From: Kiloniellales bacterium
GTDB lineage: Bacteria; Pseudomonadota; Alphaproteobacteria; Kiloniellales; JAKSBE01
Reading direction: 5' to 3'
NCBI GenBank assembly: GCA_030066685.1
Contig: JASJBF010000026.1
Span: forward strand, 109,688 to 173,687
Length of the DNA stretch: 64,000 bases
The stretch's first letter is position 1; each line of letters begins with the position of its first letter. A program made the position numbers and the translations under genes. This document shows positions 41,340-49,009 of this stretch, one piece after another. A model generated the notes under the pieces. That model ran no database searches and was not told the DNA's origin. It worked only from the letters and a program-made list of their open reading frames with translations.

Positions 41340-41777
41340 ATGTCACACAAGTACTCTGGAGGCTGCGACCACGTACACACGCATTCGGACAACGAGCCGG
41401 TCGACAACCACACCTGTCATTGCTCGGTCTGCAAGCGCGTCACCGGCCAGGACACGACCCATGTCGTGTTCTTCAGGCACGGCGACGTGGCCGTCGACAA
41501 CCCCGAGGGCTTGAACCGCCAGCCCTTCAACGATCAGAACCCGGACGGTCCCCTAGAGCTCTGCACCTGCGCGACCTGCGGCACGCCGATCATGCTCGAC
41601 GACAAGCAAGGCCGGATCCGCGTGATCGTGCCGAACCTCATGGGATATGACCCGGCGAGCCTGCCCGCGACCTATCACGCCTTCTACGATCCGGCGACCG
41701 GTGCGCCGGCGCCGAGCGACGGGCGTCCCGTCCACGAAGGCCTGCGCCCCGACTTCGTCTGGCCAGAGCCGGCCTGA
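41340..41777 (+). CDS. GFA-family zinc protein (Gfa-like)
   Basis: 145 residues. Zinc-ligand cysteines typical of the glutathione-dependent formaldehyde-activating (GFA/CENP-V) fold: GGCDH at the N-terminus, HTCHCSVCKRVTGQD about 26-40 and CTCATCGTPIM in mid-protein, with the beta strands between them. It is shorter than true Gfa at 34967 and lacks the C-terminal extension, so a different substrate is likely. GGGAGGATAAG precedes ATG 41340. It appears to be a single-gene unit. Confidence 0.85.
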   Translation: MSHKYSGGCDHVHTHSDNEPVDNHTCHCSVCKRVTGQDTTHVVFFRHGDVAVDNPEGLNRQPFNDQNPDGPLELCTCATCGTPIMLDDKQGRIRVIVPNLMGYDPASLPATYHAFYDPATGAPAPSDGRPVHEGLRPDFVWPEPA

Positions 41778-42300
41778 GAGCCGGCCTGACGGCCTTTCCG
41801 TTTCCGAAGTCGCCGAAGCGCCCCGCATCGCTCTGCCGTTGCGGGGCGTTCCGCCGCGCCCGGTGTCGCGGTCGGCCCGGCGGCGGGCCCATCGCCCGAA
41901 GGCCGGATCGCAACGGCAGAACTTCAGCATTGGCCCTTCGTCGACTGGTAGTGGCGGGCAAAAGAACAATCAAGCGAAGGTGGCAGCCGGCCCTGTGCCG
42001 AGCAAGGCAAGATATTGCCCGCTAGCGACACGGTCTAGGCGCGAATAAAACTTTTGCAGGTTGAATTTTATCCTAAAATATAGTTAATTTGTCCTCACCC
42101 ATAAAGCCAAGTCCCTGTCAAACTCTTGGGGGTGAGGCGTAGACAAGGTTGAGGACTCGAGGCGTCAAGGCGACGGGAGCTTCTGGAGATCGATCGCCCC
42201 AGCGGCTGGAGCGCCGAAGTTGTCGGCCGCACAGGCGACCGCCCGCGCGGTGGTCGCCGGGCCCCCTTTTGACACTGGCGAACACGGAGGAGAGGGAGAC
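41778..42300. other. Intergenic region with an AT-rich patch
   Basis: No gene recognised. The 3' side of the Gfa-like gene (41780-42040) has only shadows. A markedly AT-rich patch at 42042-42090 (ending TAAAATATAGTTAATTTG) stands out against the surrounding GC and probably holds the promoter of the cytochrome gene 210 nt downstream. It could also be an operator region. Confidence 0.5.
42042..42090 (+). promoter_or_regulatory. AT-rich promoter candidate of the cytochrome gene
   Basis: About 30% GC in a 70% GC genome, with overlapping TAAAAT and TATAGT hexamers as possible -10 sites and TTGCAG or TTGAAT as possible -35 sites. Spacings are not ideal. Confidence 0.4.
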
Positions 42301-43908
42301 ATGGCCAAGATCGAGCTTCGGATTTGGAGGACCGGGACCCCCTCGGGCAAGCGGCTGCGGCCTGCCGGGCTGTTTCTCGGCTTTGTTCTGGCCGCCGCCG
42401 CGATGGTCCCGCCCGAGGTGCAGGGCGAGGCGGGCGAAGCGGGACCGCAGCATGTCGATCAGCTCAATCTGCTCGATCTCGTGAAGTCGGGTGCCCGGCA
42501 GAAGGCCTTCGAGGACGCCTTCGAGCTGGGCGACGAGCTTTTCGAGACACAGTTCAGCGCGCGCGACGGGGTCGGCGCCAACGTCGGCGAAGGGCAGCGC
42601 TTCACCCGCGTGCCCCGGGCCGATCTCAAGGGCCGGGGCGAGTGGTACAACCACGTGCCGCCGCGCAGCACCGGACCCAACGGCCGCTCCTGCGATGAAT
42701 GCCACAACCAGCCCTTCAGCGACGGCGCCGGCAGCGCGGCGCTGGCCGTCCACCGCAGCCCCCTGCGCGAGGTCTCGCCCGCGGCCTTCATCCGGCGCGA
42801 CGCCCCGCACCTCTTCGGGCTGGGCGCGCTCCAGCGCCTGGCCGAGGAGATGACCCGCGACCTGCTCGTCGAGCGCCTGCTCGCCGGCGTCGAGGCCTGC
42901 AAGCTCGGGCAGCCGGTCACCAGGCCGCTCGAGGCCAAGGGGGTCTCCTTCGGCGAGATCGTCGCGGTTCCCAGCCTGGAGAAGTCCTGCCAGGTCGCGT
43001 TCGACACCGCCAAGGTGACGGGCGTGGAGCCCGACCTCGTGGTTCGCCCCCTGCAGTGGAAGGGCAACTTCGTCTCGGTTCGCGACTTCACCCGAGACGC
43101 CGCCCACAACGAGCTCGGCATGCAGCCGGTGGAGACCACCGGCGACGGCGTGGACGGCGACTTCGACGGCGTCGTCGACGAGCTGACGGTCGGCGACCTG
43201 ACGGCCCTGGTCCTCTACACGGCCGCGCAGCCGCGCCCGACGACCAGGCGCGAGCTGGCCTCCCTGGGCGTGATCGAGCCCCTGACCGCGGAGGAGCAGA
43301 GGGCGATCGCGGCCGGTCGCAAGTCTTTCGAAAAGGCCGGCTGCGCCTCCTGCCATCGCCCGGAGCTCAAGATCGAAGACCCCGTCTTCTCGGAGCCGAG
43401 CCAGCACCTGGCCTATCGGGACGAGGTCTTCCCGGCCGGTCAGGACCCCCTGGCCCTCGGCGTCGACCCGCGACATCCGGTGTCCTTCGATCTGACTGCG
43501 GACCAGCCGGACAACGTCATCAAGGACGAGGCGGGCGAGGTCACTTTCCACCTCGGCGCCTTCCGCCGGGACGAGGCCGGCCGGGCGGTCGTCGAGCTCT
43601 TCGGAGACCTGAAGCATCACGACATGGGGCCCGAGCTCGCCGAGAACGTCGACGAGACGGGAATCGGGGCCTCGGTCTTCCTGACCGCGGAGCTCTGGGG
43701 CGTCGGCTCGACGGCGCCCTATCTGCACGACGGGCGGGCCACCACGCTGGCCGAGGCGATCTCCTTCCACGGCGGCGAAGCGGCAGAGTCCCGCGACGCC
43801 TTCAAGGCGCTCAGCCTGCTGGAGCAGAAGAACCTGATCGCCTTCCTCAACGACCTCGTCCTCTTCAAGTTCGAAGAAGAGGAAGAGGAGGAGGACGCGG
43901 AAAGCTAG
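42301..43908 (+). CDS. Di-haem thiol-oxidoreductase-type c-type cytochrome (DUF1111)
   Basis: 535 residues. A signal peptide with twin-Arg-free KRLRPAGLFLGFVLAAAAM leads to a periplasmic protein with two CxxCH haem sites: CDECH (about 138) and CASCH (about 353). The arrangement and the GVGSTAPYLHDGRATTLAEAISFHGGEA motif near the C-terminus belong to the DUF1111/thiol-oxidoreductase-like (MauG-related) cytochromes. The very acidic C-terminus (EEEEEEED) is unusual. Such proteins act in periplasmic electron transfer or peroxidase chemistry; the substrate is unknown. ATG 42301 follows GGAGGAGAGGGAG. It faces, across a long inverted repeat, three minus-strand genes of other exported proteins. Confidence 0.9.
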   Translation: MAKIELRIWRTGTPSGKRLRPAGLFLGFVLAAAAMVPPEVQGEAGEAGPQHVDQLNLLDLVKSGARQKAFEDAFELGDELFETQFSARDGVGANVGEGQRFTRVPRADLKGRGEWYNHVPPRSTGPNGRSCDECHNQPFSDGAGSAALAVHRSPLREVSPAAFIRRDAPHLFGLGALQRLAEEMTRDLLVERLLAGVEACKLGQPVTRPLEAKGVSFGEIVAVPSLEKSCQVAFDTAKVTGVEPDLVVRPLQWKGNFVSVRDFTRDAAHNELGMQPVETTGDGVDGDFDGVVDELTVGDLTALVLYTAAQPRPTTRRELASLGVIEPLTAEEQRAIAAGRKSFEKAGCASCHRPELKIEDPVFSEPSQHLAYRDEVFPAGQDPLALGVDPRHPVSFDLTADQPDNVIKDEAGEVTFHLGAFRRDEAGRAVVELFGDLKHHDMGPELAENVDETGIGASVFLTAELWGVGSTAPYLHDGRATTLAEAISFHGGEAAESRDAFKALSLLEQKNLIAFLNDLVLFKFEEEEEEEDAES

Positions 43909-43916
43909 CGGACGGC

Positions 43917-43985
43917 CCGATCGGACGCGAGGGCGTCTGATCTGGCAGCGCCTTGGAGCGGAACTCGGGCTTGACGTCCGATCGG
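43917..43985. repeat. Long-range inverted repeat at a convergent junction
   Basis: CCGATCGGACG at 43917-43927 pairs perfectly with CGTCCGATCGG at 43975-43985, with a 47-nt loop. It lies between the stop codons of the cytochrome and LysM genes and may terminate both transcripts. Confidence 0.6.
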
Positions 43986-44002
43986 CTTCAGGTGAGGCCG
44001 AC

Positions 44003-44878
44003 TCAGGGCAGGCGCAGCTTGGCGCCGACGTAGATCAGGTCCGGACTCTGCAGCCGGTCCCGGTTTGCCTCGAAGATCTTCACGTAGGCCAGGGCGTCGC
44101 CGTAGAACTTCCAGGCGATGCCGCCGAGGGTGTCGCCGGGGCCGATGACGACGGTCGCCGGCCGGGTCTCGGGGCTGGCTTCGATCTTCGCCGGCACCGC
44201 CCTCGAGGCGGTCTGCTCCCGGCCGCCGGACGCCCCGGGTCCGGTCCGCCTCGCGGTGGTTGCGGCCTCGCCCCGCAGGGCGGCTAGGTAGTCGGCATCC
44301 GCATCGGCCTCGGCGGACTCCAGGGACCGGCCGACGACGCTCTGGACCAGCATGGCGGTATCGAGATTGCCGTCCGCGCCCAGCAAGGCGAGCGGGACCT
44401 CCGAGCCGGAGCTCGCGACGGCTTCCTCGATCAGCTTCAGGACGTAGTCCTCCGTCTTGCCTCGCTCGTCGGCGTGCTTGACGATCTCGCGGATCGCGGC
44501 GCGCAGGTTCTCGGCCGCTTCCTCGACCTCGCGCGACGAGGCCGATGCCTCGGGATCCGTCGCACGGTCGAGGTCGCGAATGGCGTCGACCACATTGGCG
44601 CTGAGGATCTCCTCAGGCTCCGGGGGCTTGCCGAAGTTCCGGACCGCCTCGACCGCGTCGCTGGTCATGGATCGGAAAGCCTCGTCTTCGCTGGCGGACT
44701 TCGGGGTCTCCGCCTGCGCGAGCCGCGGCGCGCGCGGCGCCTCTCGGAGGTCTTCGGGCCCGGCCGGAGGTTCCGCCGTCGCGGGCCGAGCGGGATCCCA
44801 GCCGAAAGTTGCGCCGAAGGCGGCCGGGATCACGGCCAGCCCGGCAACGAGGAACACGGCGGGTCGCAGCGCCACCAT
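44003..44878 (-). CDS. Secreted LysM-domain protein
   Basis: 291 residues. A signal peptide (VALRPAVFLVAGLAVIPAAFGATFG) is followed by a Pro/Ala/Glu-rich, mostly disordered or helical region (about 30-240) and one C-terminal LysM domain (TVVIGPGDTLGGIAWKFYGDALAYVKIFEANR, ending PDLIYVGAKLRLP; residues ~243-291). LysM binds peptidoglycan or related N-acetylglucosamine polymers, so it likely anchors the protein at the cell wall. ATG 44878 was chosen because it begins the signal peptide. The rhodanese-domain protein follows upstream (59 nt), on the same strand, in a set of exported proteins with the TAXI binding protein. Confidence 0.88.
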   Translation of the reverse strand: MVALRPAVFLVAGLAVIPAAFGATFGWDPARPATAEPPAGPEDLREAPRAPRLAQAETPKSASEDEAFRSMTSDAVEAVRNFGKPPEPEEILSANVVDAIRDLDRATDPEASASSREVEEAAENLRAAIREIVKHADERGKTEDYVLKLIEEAVASSGSEVPLALLGADGNLDTAMLVQSVVGRSLESAEADADADYLAALRGEAATTARRTGPGASGGREQTASRAVPAKIEASPETRPATVVIGPGDTLGGIAWKFYGDALAYVKIFEANRDRLQSPDLIYVGAKLRLP

Positions 44879-44937
44879 TTGCCTGCCTCCTGTAGATCTC
44901 GGGTTTCCGGTTGTGTCGAGGACGGTGTCGGCGGCCG

Positions 44938-45615
44938 CTACTGCCGACCGGCGGTCTCCAGACCCGGTGGAATGCTCGTGGAGAGCCCGAGGACCGACCA
45001 GTTCTGCATGCCGCCGCGGTAGTAATAGAGCTTCTGCGGCGGGTAGCCGATCTCCAGGAGACCGGCGATGGCCCGCGGCGACTGGTCGCACCAGGGACCG
45101 TTGCAGAACATCAGGAGCTCCTTCGCGCCGTCGAAGGCCCAGGCGTCGGCCCCGGCGCGTTCGGCGCCCAGGACCAGAAGCAGGTCTTCGAGGTAGGGGT
45201 TCTTGGAGGAGAACAGCGTGAAGGGGATGTTGACGGAACCGGGGATGGTGCCCTTGTTGTGCCACTCCGGGATTCGCGCATCGACCAGCAGGCCGCGGCC
45301 CGTGCTGACCTTCTTCTTCAGGAAGTCGATGATCTCGAGCTCGCCCACGGTCTCGACGCCTTCGGCCGCCTTCATCGGGTGGATGCAGAAGGGCGGGCAG
45401 GACCGGGAGGTCTTGGCGAAGGTGCCCGTGATCACGTTCTCCTTGTCCTGGATCCGCTCGATCACATAGCTTTCCGACCCGATCTTGAACTCGACTCGGG
45501 GCGTGTCGGGTGCGATCCAGACGTCCTCTGCCTGGACCGCTGCCTGCGGGATCGTGGCGGCGAAGATGATGGACGTCAGCCCGGCAAGGGCGGGGCGAAG
45601 TCTCTTGGGCGGCAT
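44938..45615 (-). CDS. Periplasmic rhodanese-domain protein
   Basis: 225 residues. An N-terminal signal peptide is followed by ~70 residues containing CPPFC, then a rhodanese domain with GRGLLVDARIPEWHNKGTIPGSVNIPF (substrate-channel region) and active loop FCNGPWCDQSPRAI, catalytic Cys in CNGPWC. This CxxxxC-D pattern recalls the PQQ-associated CXXCW proteins, but the rest differs. It transfers sulfur to thiophilic acceptors or takes part in periplasmic thiol chemistry. GGAGGAACCCCGG precedes ATG 45615. Cotranscription with the TAXI gene upstream (51 nt) and LysM gene downstream is likely. Confidence 0.88.
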   Translation of the reverse strand: MPPKRLRPALAGLTSIIFAATIPQAAVQAEDVWIAPDTPRVEFKIGSESYVIERIQDKENVITGTFAKTSRSCPPFCIHPMKAAEGVETVGELEIIDFLKKKVSTGRGLLVDARIPEWHNKGTIPGSVNIPFTLFSSKNPYLEDLLLVLGAERAGADAWAFDGAKELLMFCNGPWCDQSPRAIAGLLEIGYPPQKLYYYRGGMQNWSVLGLSTSIPPGLETAGRQ

Positions 45616-45666
45616 CCGGGGTTCCTCCGCTTTATCCGAGGCGCAGATTCGATGACGATGGGTGCC

Positions 45667-46893
45667 TTATTCGATCGGCTTTTTGCTCTCGAGCTCTCTC
45701 CAGGCCATGAAGCGTTGGAAGAGCTCGAGCATTTCCTCGTCGCTCGCCTCGCGCCGGTCCCCCCGGGCGCGCATGTAGTCTACGAAAGCCTGGAATTCGG
45801 CGTTCTGGCGCAGGCTGTCGGCGGTCGCGGCCTCTGCGCGACGCTGGCGCTCCGCGGCCGCGGCTTCTTCGCGGCGCTGGCGCTCTGCGGCCGCCGCGGC
45901 CTCGATGCGGCGCCGCTCCTCCAGCTTCGCCACGGCCCAGGCCCGGGCCGGCTCGAAGCGCTTCCAGCCTGGCGTGACCTTGGAGGCCGGATCGAAGTTC
46001 CGCCAGCGCGGGTGGAAGGGCGGCTCGTGCATGGCCTCGACGTTGTCGAACAGGGCGGTCATGAACTTGGCGACGTTGCGATAGCGCGGGTTGTCCGACT
46101 TCCAGTTGTAGACCGCCATGATGGTGCCGAATCGCAGGGTCGGCACCTCTTCGCCCGGCGCGATCAGGTTCGGGTAGTGCTCGGCCGTGAAGACCGCTGG
46201 CTCGTAGGTCTCCGCCAGGGGCGGGCCGAAGGGCAGCGGCAGGAAGCGCAGGGTCTCCGAGGGCTCGAGGCCCTGGACGAATTCCGAGCCCCGGACCGTC
46301 GAGTACATGATCGCCGCGATCTCGCCCTTCTCGATGCGCTCGATCGCCGGCGCCCAGTCGTCGTAAACGGTTTCAATCTCGATGCCGAGAAGCTCGAAGG
46401 CGGTCAGCGCGCTGATGGTCGAGCCGGAAAAGTCGTTCTTGCCGATCACCACCTTCTTGCCGGCCAGCTCGGCGACGCTCCGGATGTCGCGGTGCGCGAT
46501 CAGGTGGAAGTACTCGTCGTAGAGCTTGGCCAGGAAGCGCAGCCGGTTGCGCGCGTTCGGGAAGATCCCGCGCCGCTGCACGAAGGTCAGGGCGTCCGAG
46601 TGGAGGATTCCGATGTCGATGCCCTTGAGGTAGAGGATGTCCCGGATGTTCTCGACGGGCCCCTCGCCCATGATCGGCAGGACCCGGAGCTCGCCCGGCT
46701 CGTTGGTCGCGGCGGCCATCTCGCCGGCGTAGCGCAGGTAGGAGCTGTTCACGTACTCGGCCCCGCCGGTGATGATCGTCACCCGTCCGGCGTTGACCTT
46801 CTCCTGCATCGAGCCCTGAGCGAAGGCGGTGTCCGCCTGCCAGCTCGACAAGGCCAGCAGCGCGGCAAAAACGGTTACAGATCTCTGGATCAT
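45667..46893 (-). CDS. TAXI-family solute-binding protein with C-terminal coiled coil
   Basis: 408 residues. A signal peptide (cleavage after AFA) is followed by a TAXI (TRAP-associated extracytoplasmic immunogenic) solute-binding domain: VTIITGGAEYVNSSYLRYAGEMA, AELAGKKVVIGKNDFSGSTISALTAFELLG and a C-terminal lobe. Unlike a standard TAXI protein (~320 residues), residues ~315-375 form a coiled coil with tandem AAAAERQRR-type repeats, then a further ~30-residue tail. No TRAP permease is nearby, so it may be a sensor or a scaffold. ATG 46893 follows GAGAGGGGGAAAG. It is first in the minus-strand set with the rhodanese and LysM genes. Confidence 0.86.
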   Translation of the reverse strand: MIQRSVTVFAALLALSSWQADTAFAQGSMQEKVNAGRVTIITGGAEYVNSSYLRYAGEMAAATNEPGELRVLPIMGEGPVENIRDILYLKGIDIGILHSDALTFVQRRGIFPNARNRLRFLAKLYDEYFHLIAHRDIRSVAELAGKKVVIGKNDFSGSTISALTAFELLGIEIETVYDDWAPAIERIEKGEIAAIMYSTVRGSEFVQGLEPSETLRFLPLPFGPPLAETYEPAVFTAEHYPNLIAPGEEVPTLRFGTIMAVYNWKSDNPRYRNVAKFMTALFDNVEAMHEPPFHPRWRNFDPASKVTPGWKRFEPARAWAVAKLEERRRIEAAAAAERQRREEAAAAERQRRAEAATADSLRQNAEFQAFVDYMRARGDRREASDEEMLELFQRFMAWRELESKKPIE

Positions 46894-47463
46894 CTTTCCC
46901 CCTCTCTGGTCCGTCTGAGCGGAACCACTTGCGGCACGTCACGCCCAACCGGCCGGCGCTTCCATCTCCCGATGGCTGCAGGGGTCGCGAGATCCAGCCA
47001 TACCTGTGCGTGATCGCCGCTCGGGAGGCTTTCCCGGAGATTGGGCACTTAATCCTAAGGGGATAGCCTAATCACAGTTTTCGTGTCGTCACTGTGTCAA
47101 CTCAAATAGAGTTGTGGAAAAGTCCTGAGTCCCTGTGGAACTCGGTTCAAAATTTTGTGAACTGCCGCGACCTTTACCTGATAAATACCTCAAACAGGTT
47201 AGGACTAAAGATAACTTTCTCCTATCGGTTTCTTAGGAAAGAGCGGCGACAACCTACGGATCAGGCTTGCGCCGGACTCCCGCGCGGAGCGCCGCCGGAT
47301 TCGCGTTGCAAAGGCTGGCCGCCCCCGGCTTCCGGCCGAAGCAGGCGTACTCTCGCCGCGTCGAGACTGCCGCGGCGCCTTGTCGGTTGTCTTTGCCACC
47401 GACCCGCAGCGAAGAGGAGAGGCCGGGCCGCCGCGCCCGGGCGGCGGCCCGCCTGTGTGCCCT
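46894..47463. other. Intergenic region with AT-rich regulatory patch
   Basis: No gene recognised. The stretch 47041-47230 is much richer in A/T than the rest of the window. It contains AACTC-AAATA-GAGTT-like and GTTCAAAATTTTGTGAAC (47145-47162) dyads. It likely holds the promoter and operators of the TAXI-rhodanese-LysM operon (transcribed left). The right part (47231-47463) is GC-rich and featureless. Confidence 0.5.
47145..47162. promoter_or_regulatory. AT-rich palindromic operator candidate
   Basis: GTTCA arms and TGAAC arms flank an AAATTTTG core, an imperfect 18-bp dyad upstream of the TAXI operon. Confidence 0.4.
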
Positions 47464-47979
47464 TTACTCGGCGGTCGCCTCGATGCGCCGGGTTCTCATT
47501 TCGATCCGCAGCTTCATGGGCTTGTCTTCCCAAAGCGCTTGGGCCGTGCAGATTTCGCCGCTGCAGCGGGTGTTTCGGACTTCGCTATAACCCACCTGCT
47601 GCAGCGCGGCCGTCACATTGCCCGCATTCTGTGCCGCGTTGGCGCCCTCGTTGACGTTTTGAAGCAACTTGTTCGGCGGACCGTCGGTCGCCGCCGCACC
47701 GCCGGCGATCGGCTCGACGCGGCCAGTTCTGAGTTCGACCCTCAGCCTCATGGGCTGATCTTCCCAGGCGGCTTGGGCCGTGCAGATTTCGCCGCTGCAG
47801 CGGGTGTTTCGGACCTCGGTATAGCCCGCCTCTTGCAGCGCCGCCGCGACGTTGCTGGCGTTCTGCACCGCGTTGCTGCCTTTCCGGACGGATTGACCCA
47901 AGGTGCTTGGCGGATCGGCGGCCAGCGCCGCCGCACTTCCACCGACCGTCAGGGCGACGCAAAGAAGAACAAACCTCAT
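47464..47979 (-). CDS. Secreted protein with two tandem PepSY-like repeats
   Basis: 171 residues from ATG 47979. The signal peptide (MRFVLLCVALTVGGSAAALA) is close to that of the protein at 17218-17499. Two ~70-residue units follow: residues ~24-92 (NAVQNASNVAAALQEAGY...NTRCSGEICTAQ...RLRVELRTGRVEP) and ~100-171 (NAAQNAGNVTAALQQVGY...NTRCSGEICTAQ...KLRIEMRTRRIEA). Both units share C-x4-C (CSGEIC) and the helix-strand pattern. A glycine/alanine linker (IAGGAAATDG) joins them. The second unit is closer to the single unit of the 17 kb protein at its end (ALWEDKPMKLRIE vs ALWEDKPVKLRIE), suggesting internal duplication. Periplasmic or secreted; function unknown. Confidence 0.85.
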   Translation of the reverse strand: MRFVLLCVALTVGGSAAALAADPPSTLGQSVRKGSNAVQNASNVAAALQEAGYTEVRNTRCSGEICTAQAAWEDQPMRLRVELRTGRVEPIAGGAAATDGPPNKLLQNVNEGANAAQNAGNVTAALQQVGYSEVRNTRCSGEICTAQALWEDKPMKLRIEMRTRRIEATAE

Positions 47980-48138
47980 CACGGGACCTCCCAAATCGAG
48001 ATAAGTGGTCCCTTTCCCCATAAACTCGACCATAGCAACGGGACCCGTGAAGTCCAATGGCGAAGCGGGCCGGGCTTGGCCAAGCCCGCGCTTCCGCGGG
48101 AGTCAGGGCTCAGGGGTATTGCGAGCCGCCCGTCGTGC

Positions 48139-48144
48139 TAGGCT
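48139..48144 (+). promoter_or_regulatory. Possible -10 element (TAGGCT)
   Basis: GCTAGGCTTCC lies 21 nt before the TTG start of the protease gene and matches the recurrent TAGRCT pattern. Confidence 0.4.
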
Positions 48145-48165
48145 TCCTGTCGGGAGGAGACGGTC

Positions 48166-48942
48166 TTGGGGCGTTTCGGACGGCGAGCTTGGCGAGAAGG
48201 CCCTGCGGCGACGCGCGCCTTTCTCCGGCGCCTGGCTTCGACCTGCGCCCGCCTCGTGCGCTACGCGGGGATGGCGTCAGTCCTCTTGGCGCTCGCCCTG
48301 GCTGCGCGGGCCGACACCGGCGAGTCGCACGCGGATCTGAGGGCGCAGATCGAGTCCCTGGCGTCCCGCCACGGCTTCGCCGTCGTCGGCCTGGACCGCC
48401 TCGAAGACGCACCGGCCAGGGTGCTGGCGGGCGACGGCCTCGAGCGCGATCTGCGGGCCATCCTCGGGAACTACAACTACCTCCTGGTCCACGATCCGGA
48501 CGGCAGGGTCCGTCGGCTCCGAATCCTCGGTTTGAAGTCGCCGGCGCCGCGCCGCCACAGCATCCGGACCACGCGTCGCGGCAGCCATCACCTCGTCGAG
48601 ACCGAGCTGGTCGGGCCGAGCGGTGAATCGCAGACCTTCTCCCTGATGCTGGACACCGGCGCCTCGCTCATCGTGCTGCCGAGCTCCAAGATCGAAGCGC
48701 TCGGCTTCAGGCCCGAGGAGCTCAAGCTCGGCACCGCGAACACGGCCAACGGCGAGGTGCCCATCCGCCTCGGCACGCTTCGGCAGGTCTGGATCGGGCA
48801 AGCCAGGGTCGACGAGGTCGCCGTCGGCTTCGTCGCCGACGACAGGATCGGCGAGCGATACCTGCTCGGCATGAGCTTCCTGAACCACTTCCGGGTGACC
48901 ATCGACGACAGGGCCAACCGCCTGACCCTGCTGCCCCGGTAA
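48166..48942 (+). CDS. Retropepsin-like clan AA aspartic protease, TTG start
   Basis: 258 residues from TTG 48166, chosen because GGGAGGAG lies seven bases upstream; an ATG at 48271 is possible but has a poorer site. The N-terminal ~50 residues are basic, then hydrophobic (ASVLLALALAARA), a signal peptide or anchor. Residues ~60-130 form a small domain of unknown type. The C-terminal ~115 residues are a clan AA domain (TIGR02281-like): the catalytic motif LDTGASLIVL (Asp about 163) and the GMSFLNHFRVTID closing strand. Retropepsin-like monomers dimerise and cleave extracytoplasmic substrates. No partner is evident. Confidence 0.86.
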   Translation: MGRFGRRAWREGPAATRAFLRRLASTCARLVRYAGMASVLLALALAARADTGESHADLRAQIESLASRHGFAVVGLDRLEDAPARVLAGDGLERDLRAILGNYNYLLVHDPDGRVRRLRILGLKSPAPRRHSIRTTRRGSHHLVETELVGPSGESQTFSLMLDTGASLIVLPSSKIEALGFRPEELKLGTANTANGEVPIRLGTLRQVWIGQARVDEVAVGFVADDRIGERYLLGMSFLNHFRVTIDDRANRLTLLPR

Positions 48943-49009
48943 GCGGCTGCGCGGATAGGAAGCGCGGCGCTGCGCCGGAACGCGGGGATGTCCCTCGCTC
49001 CGAGCAGCC

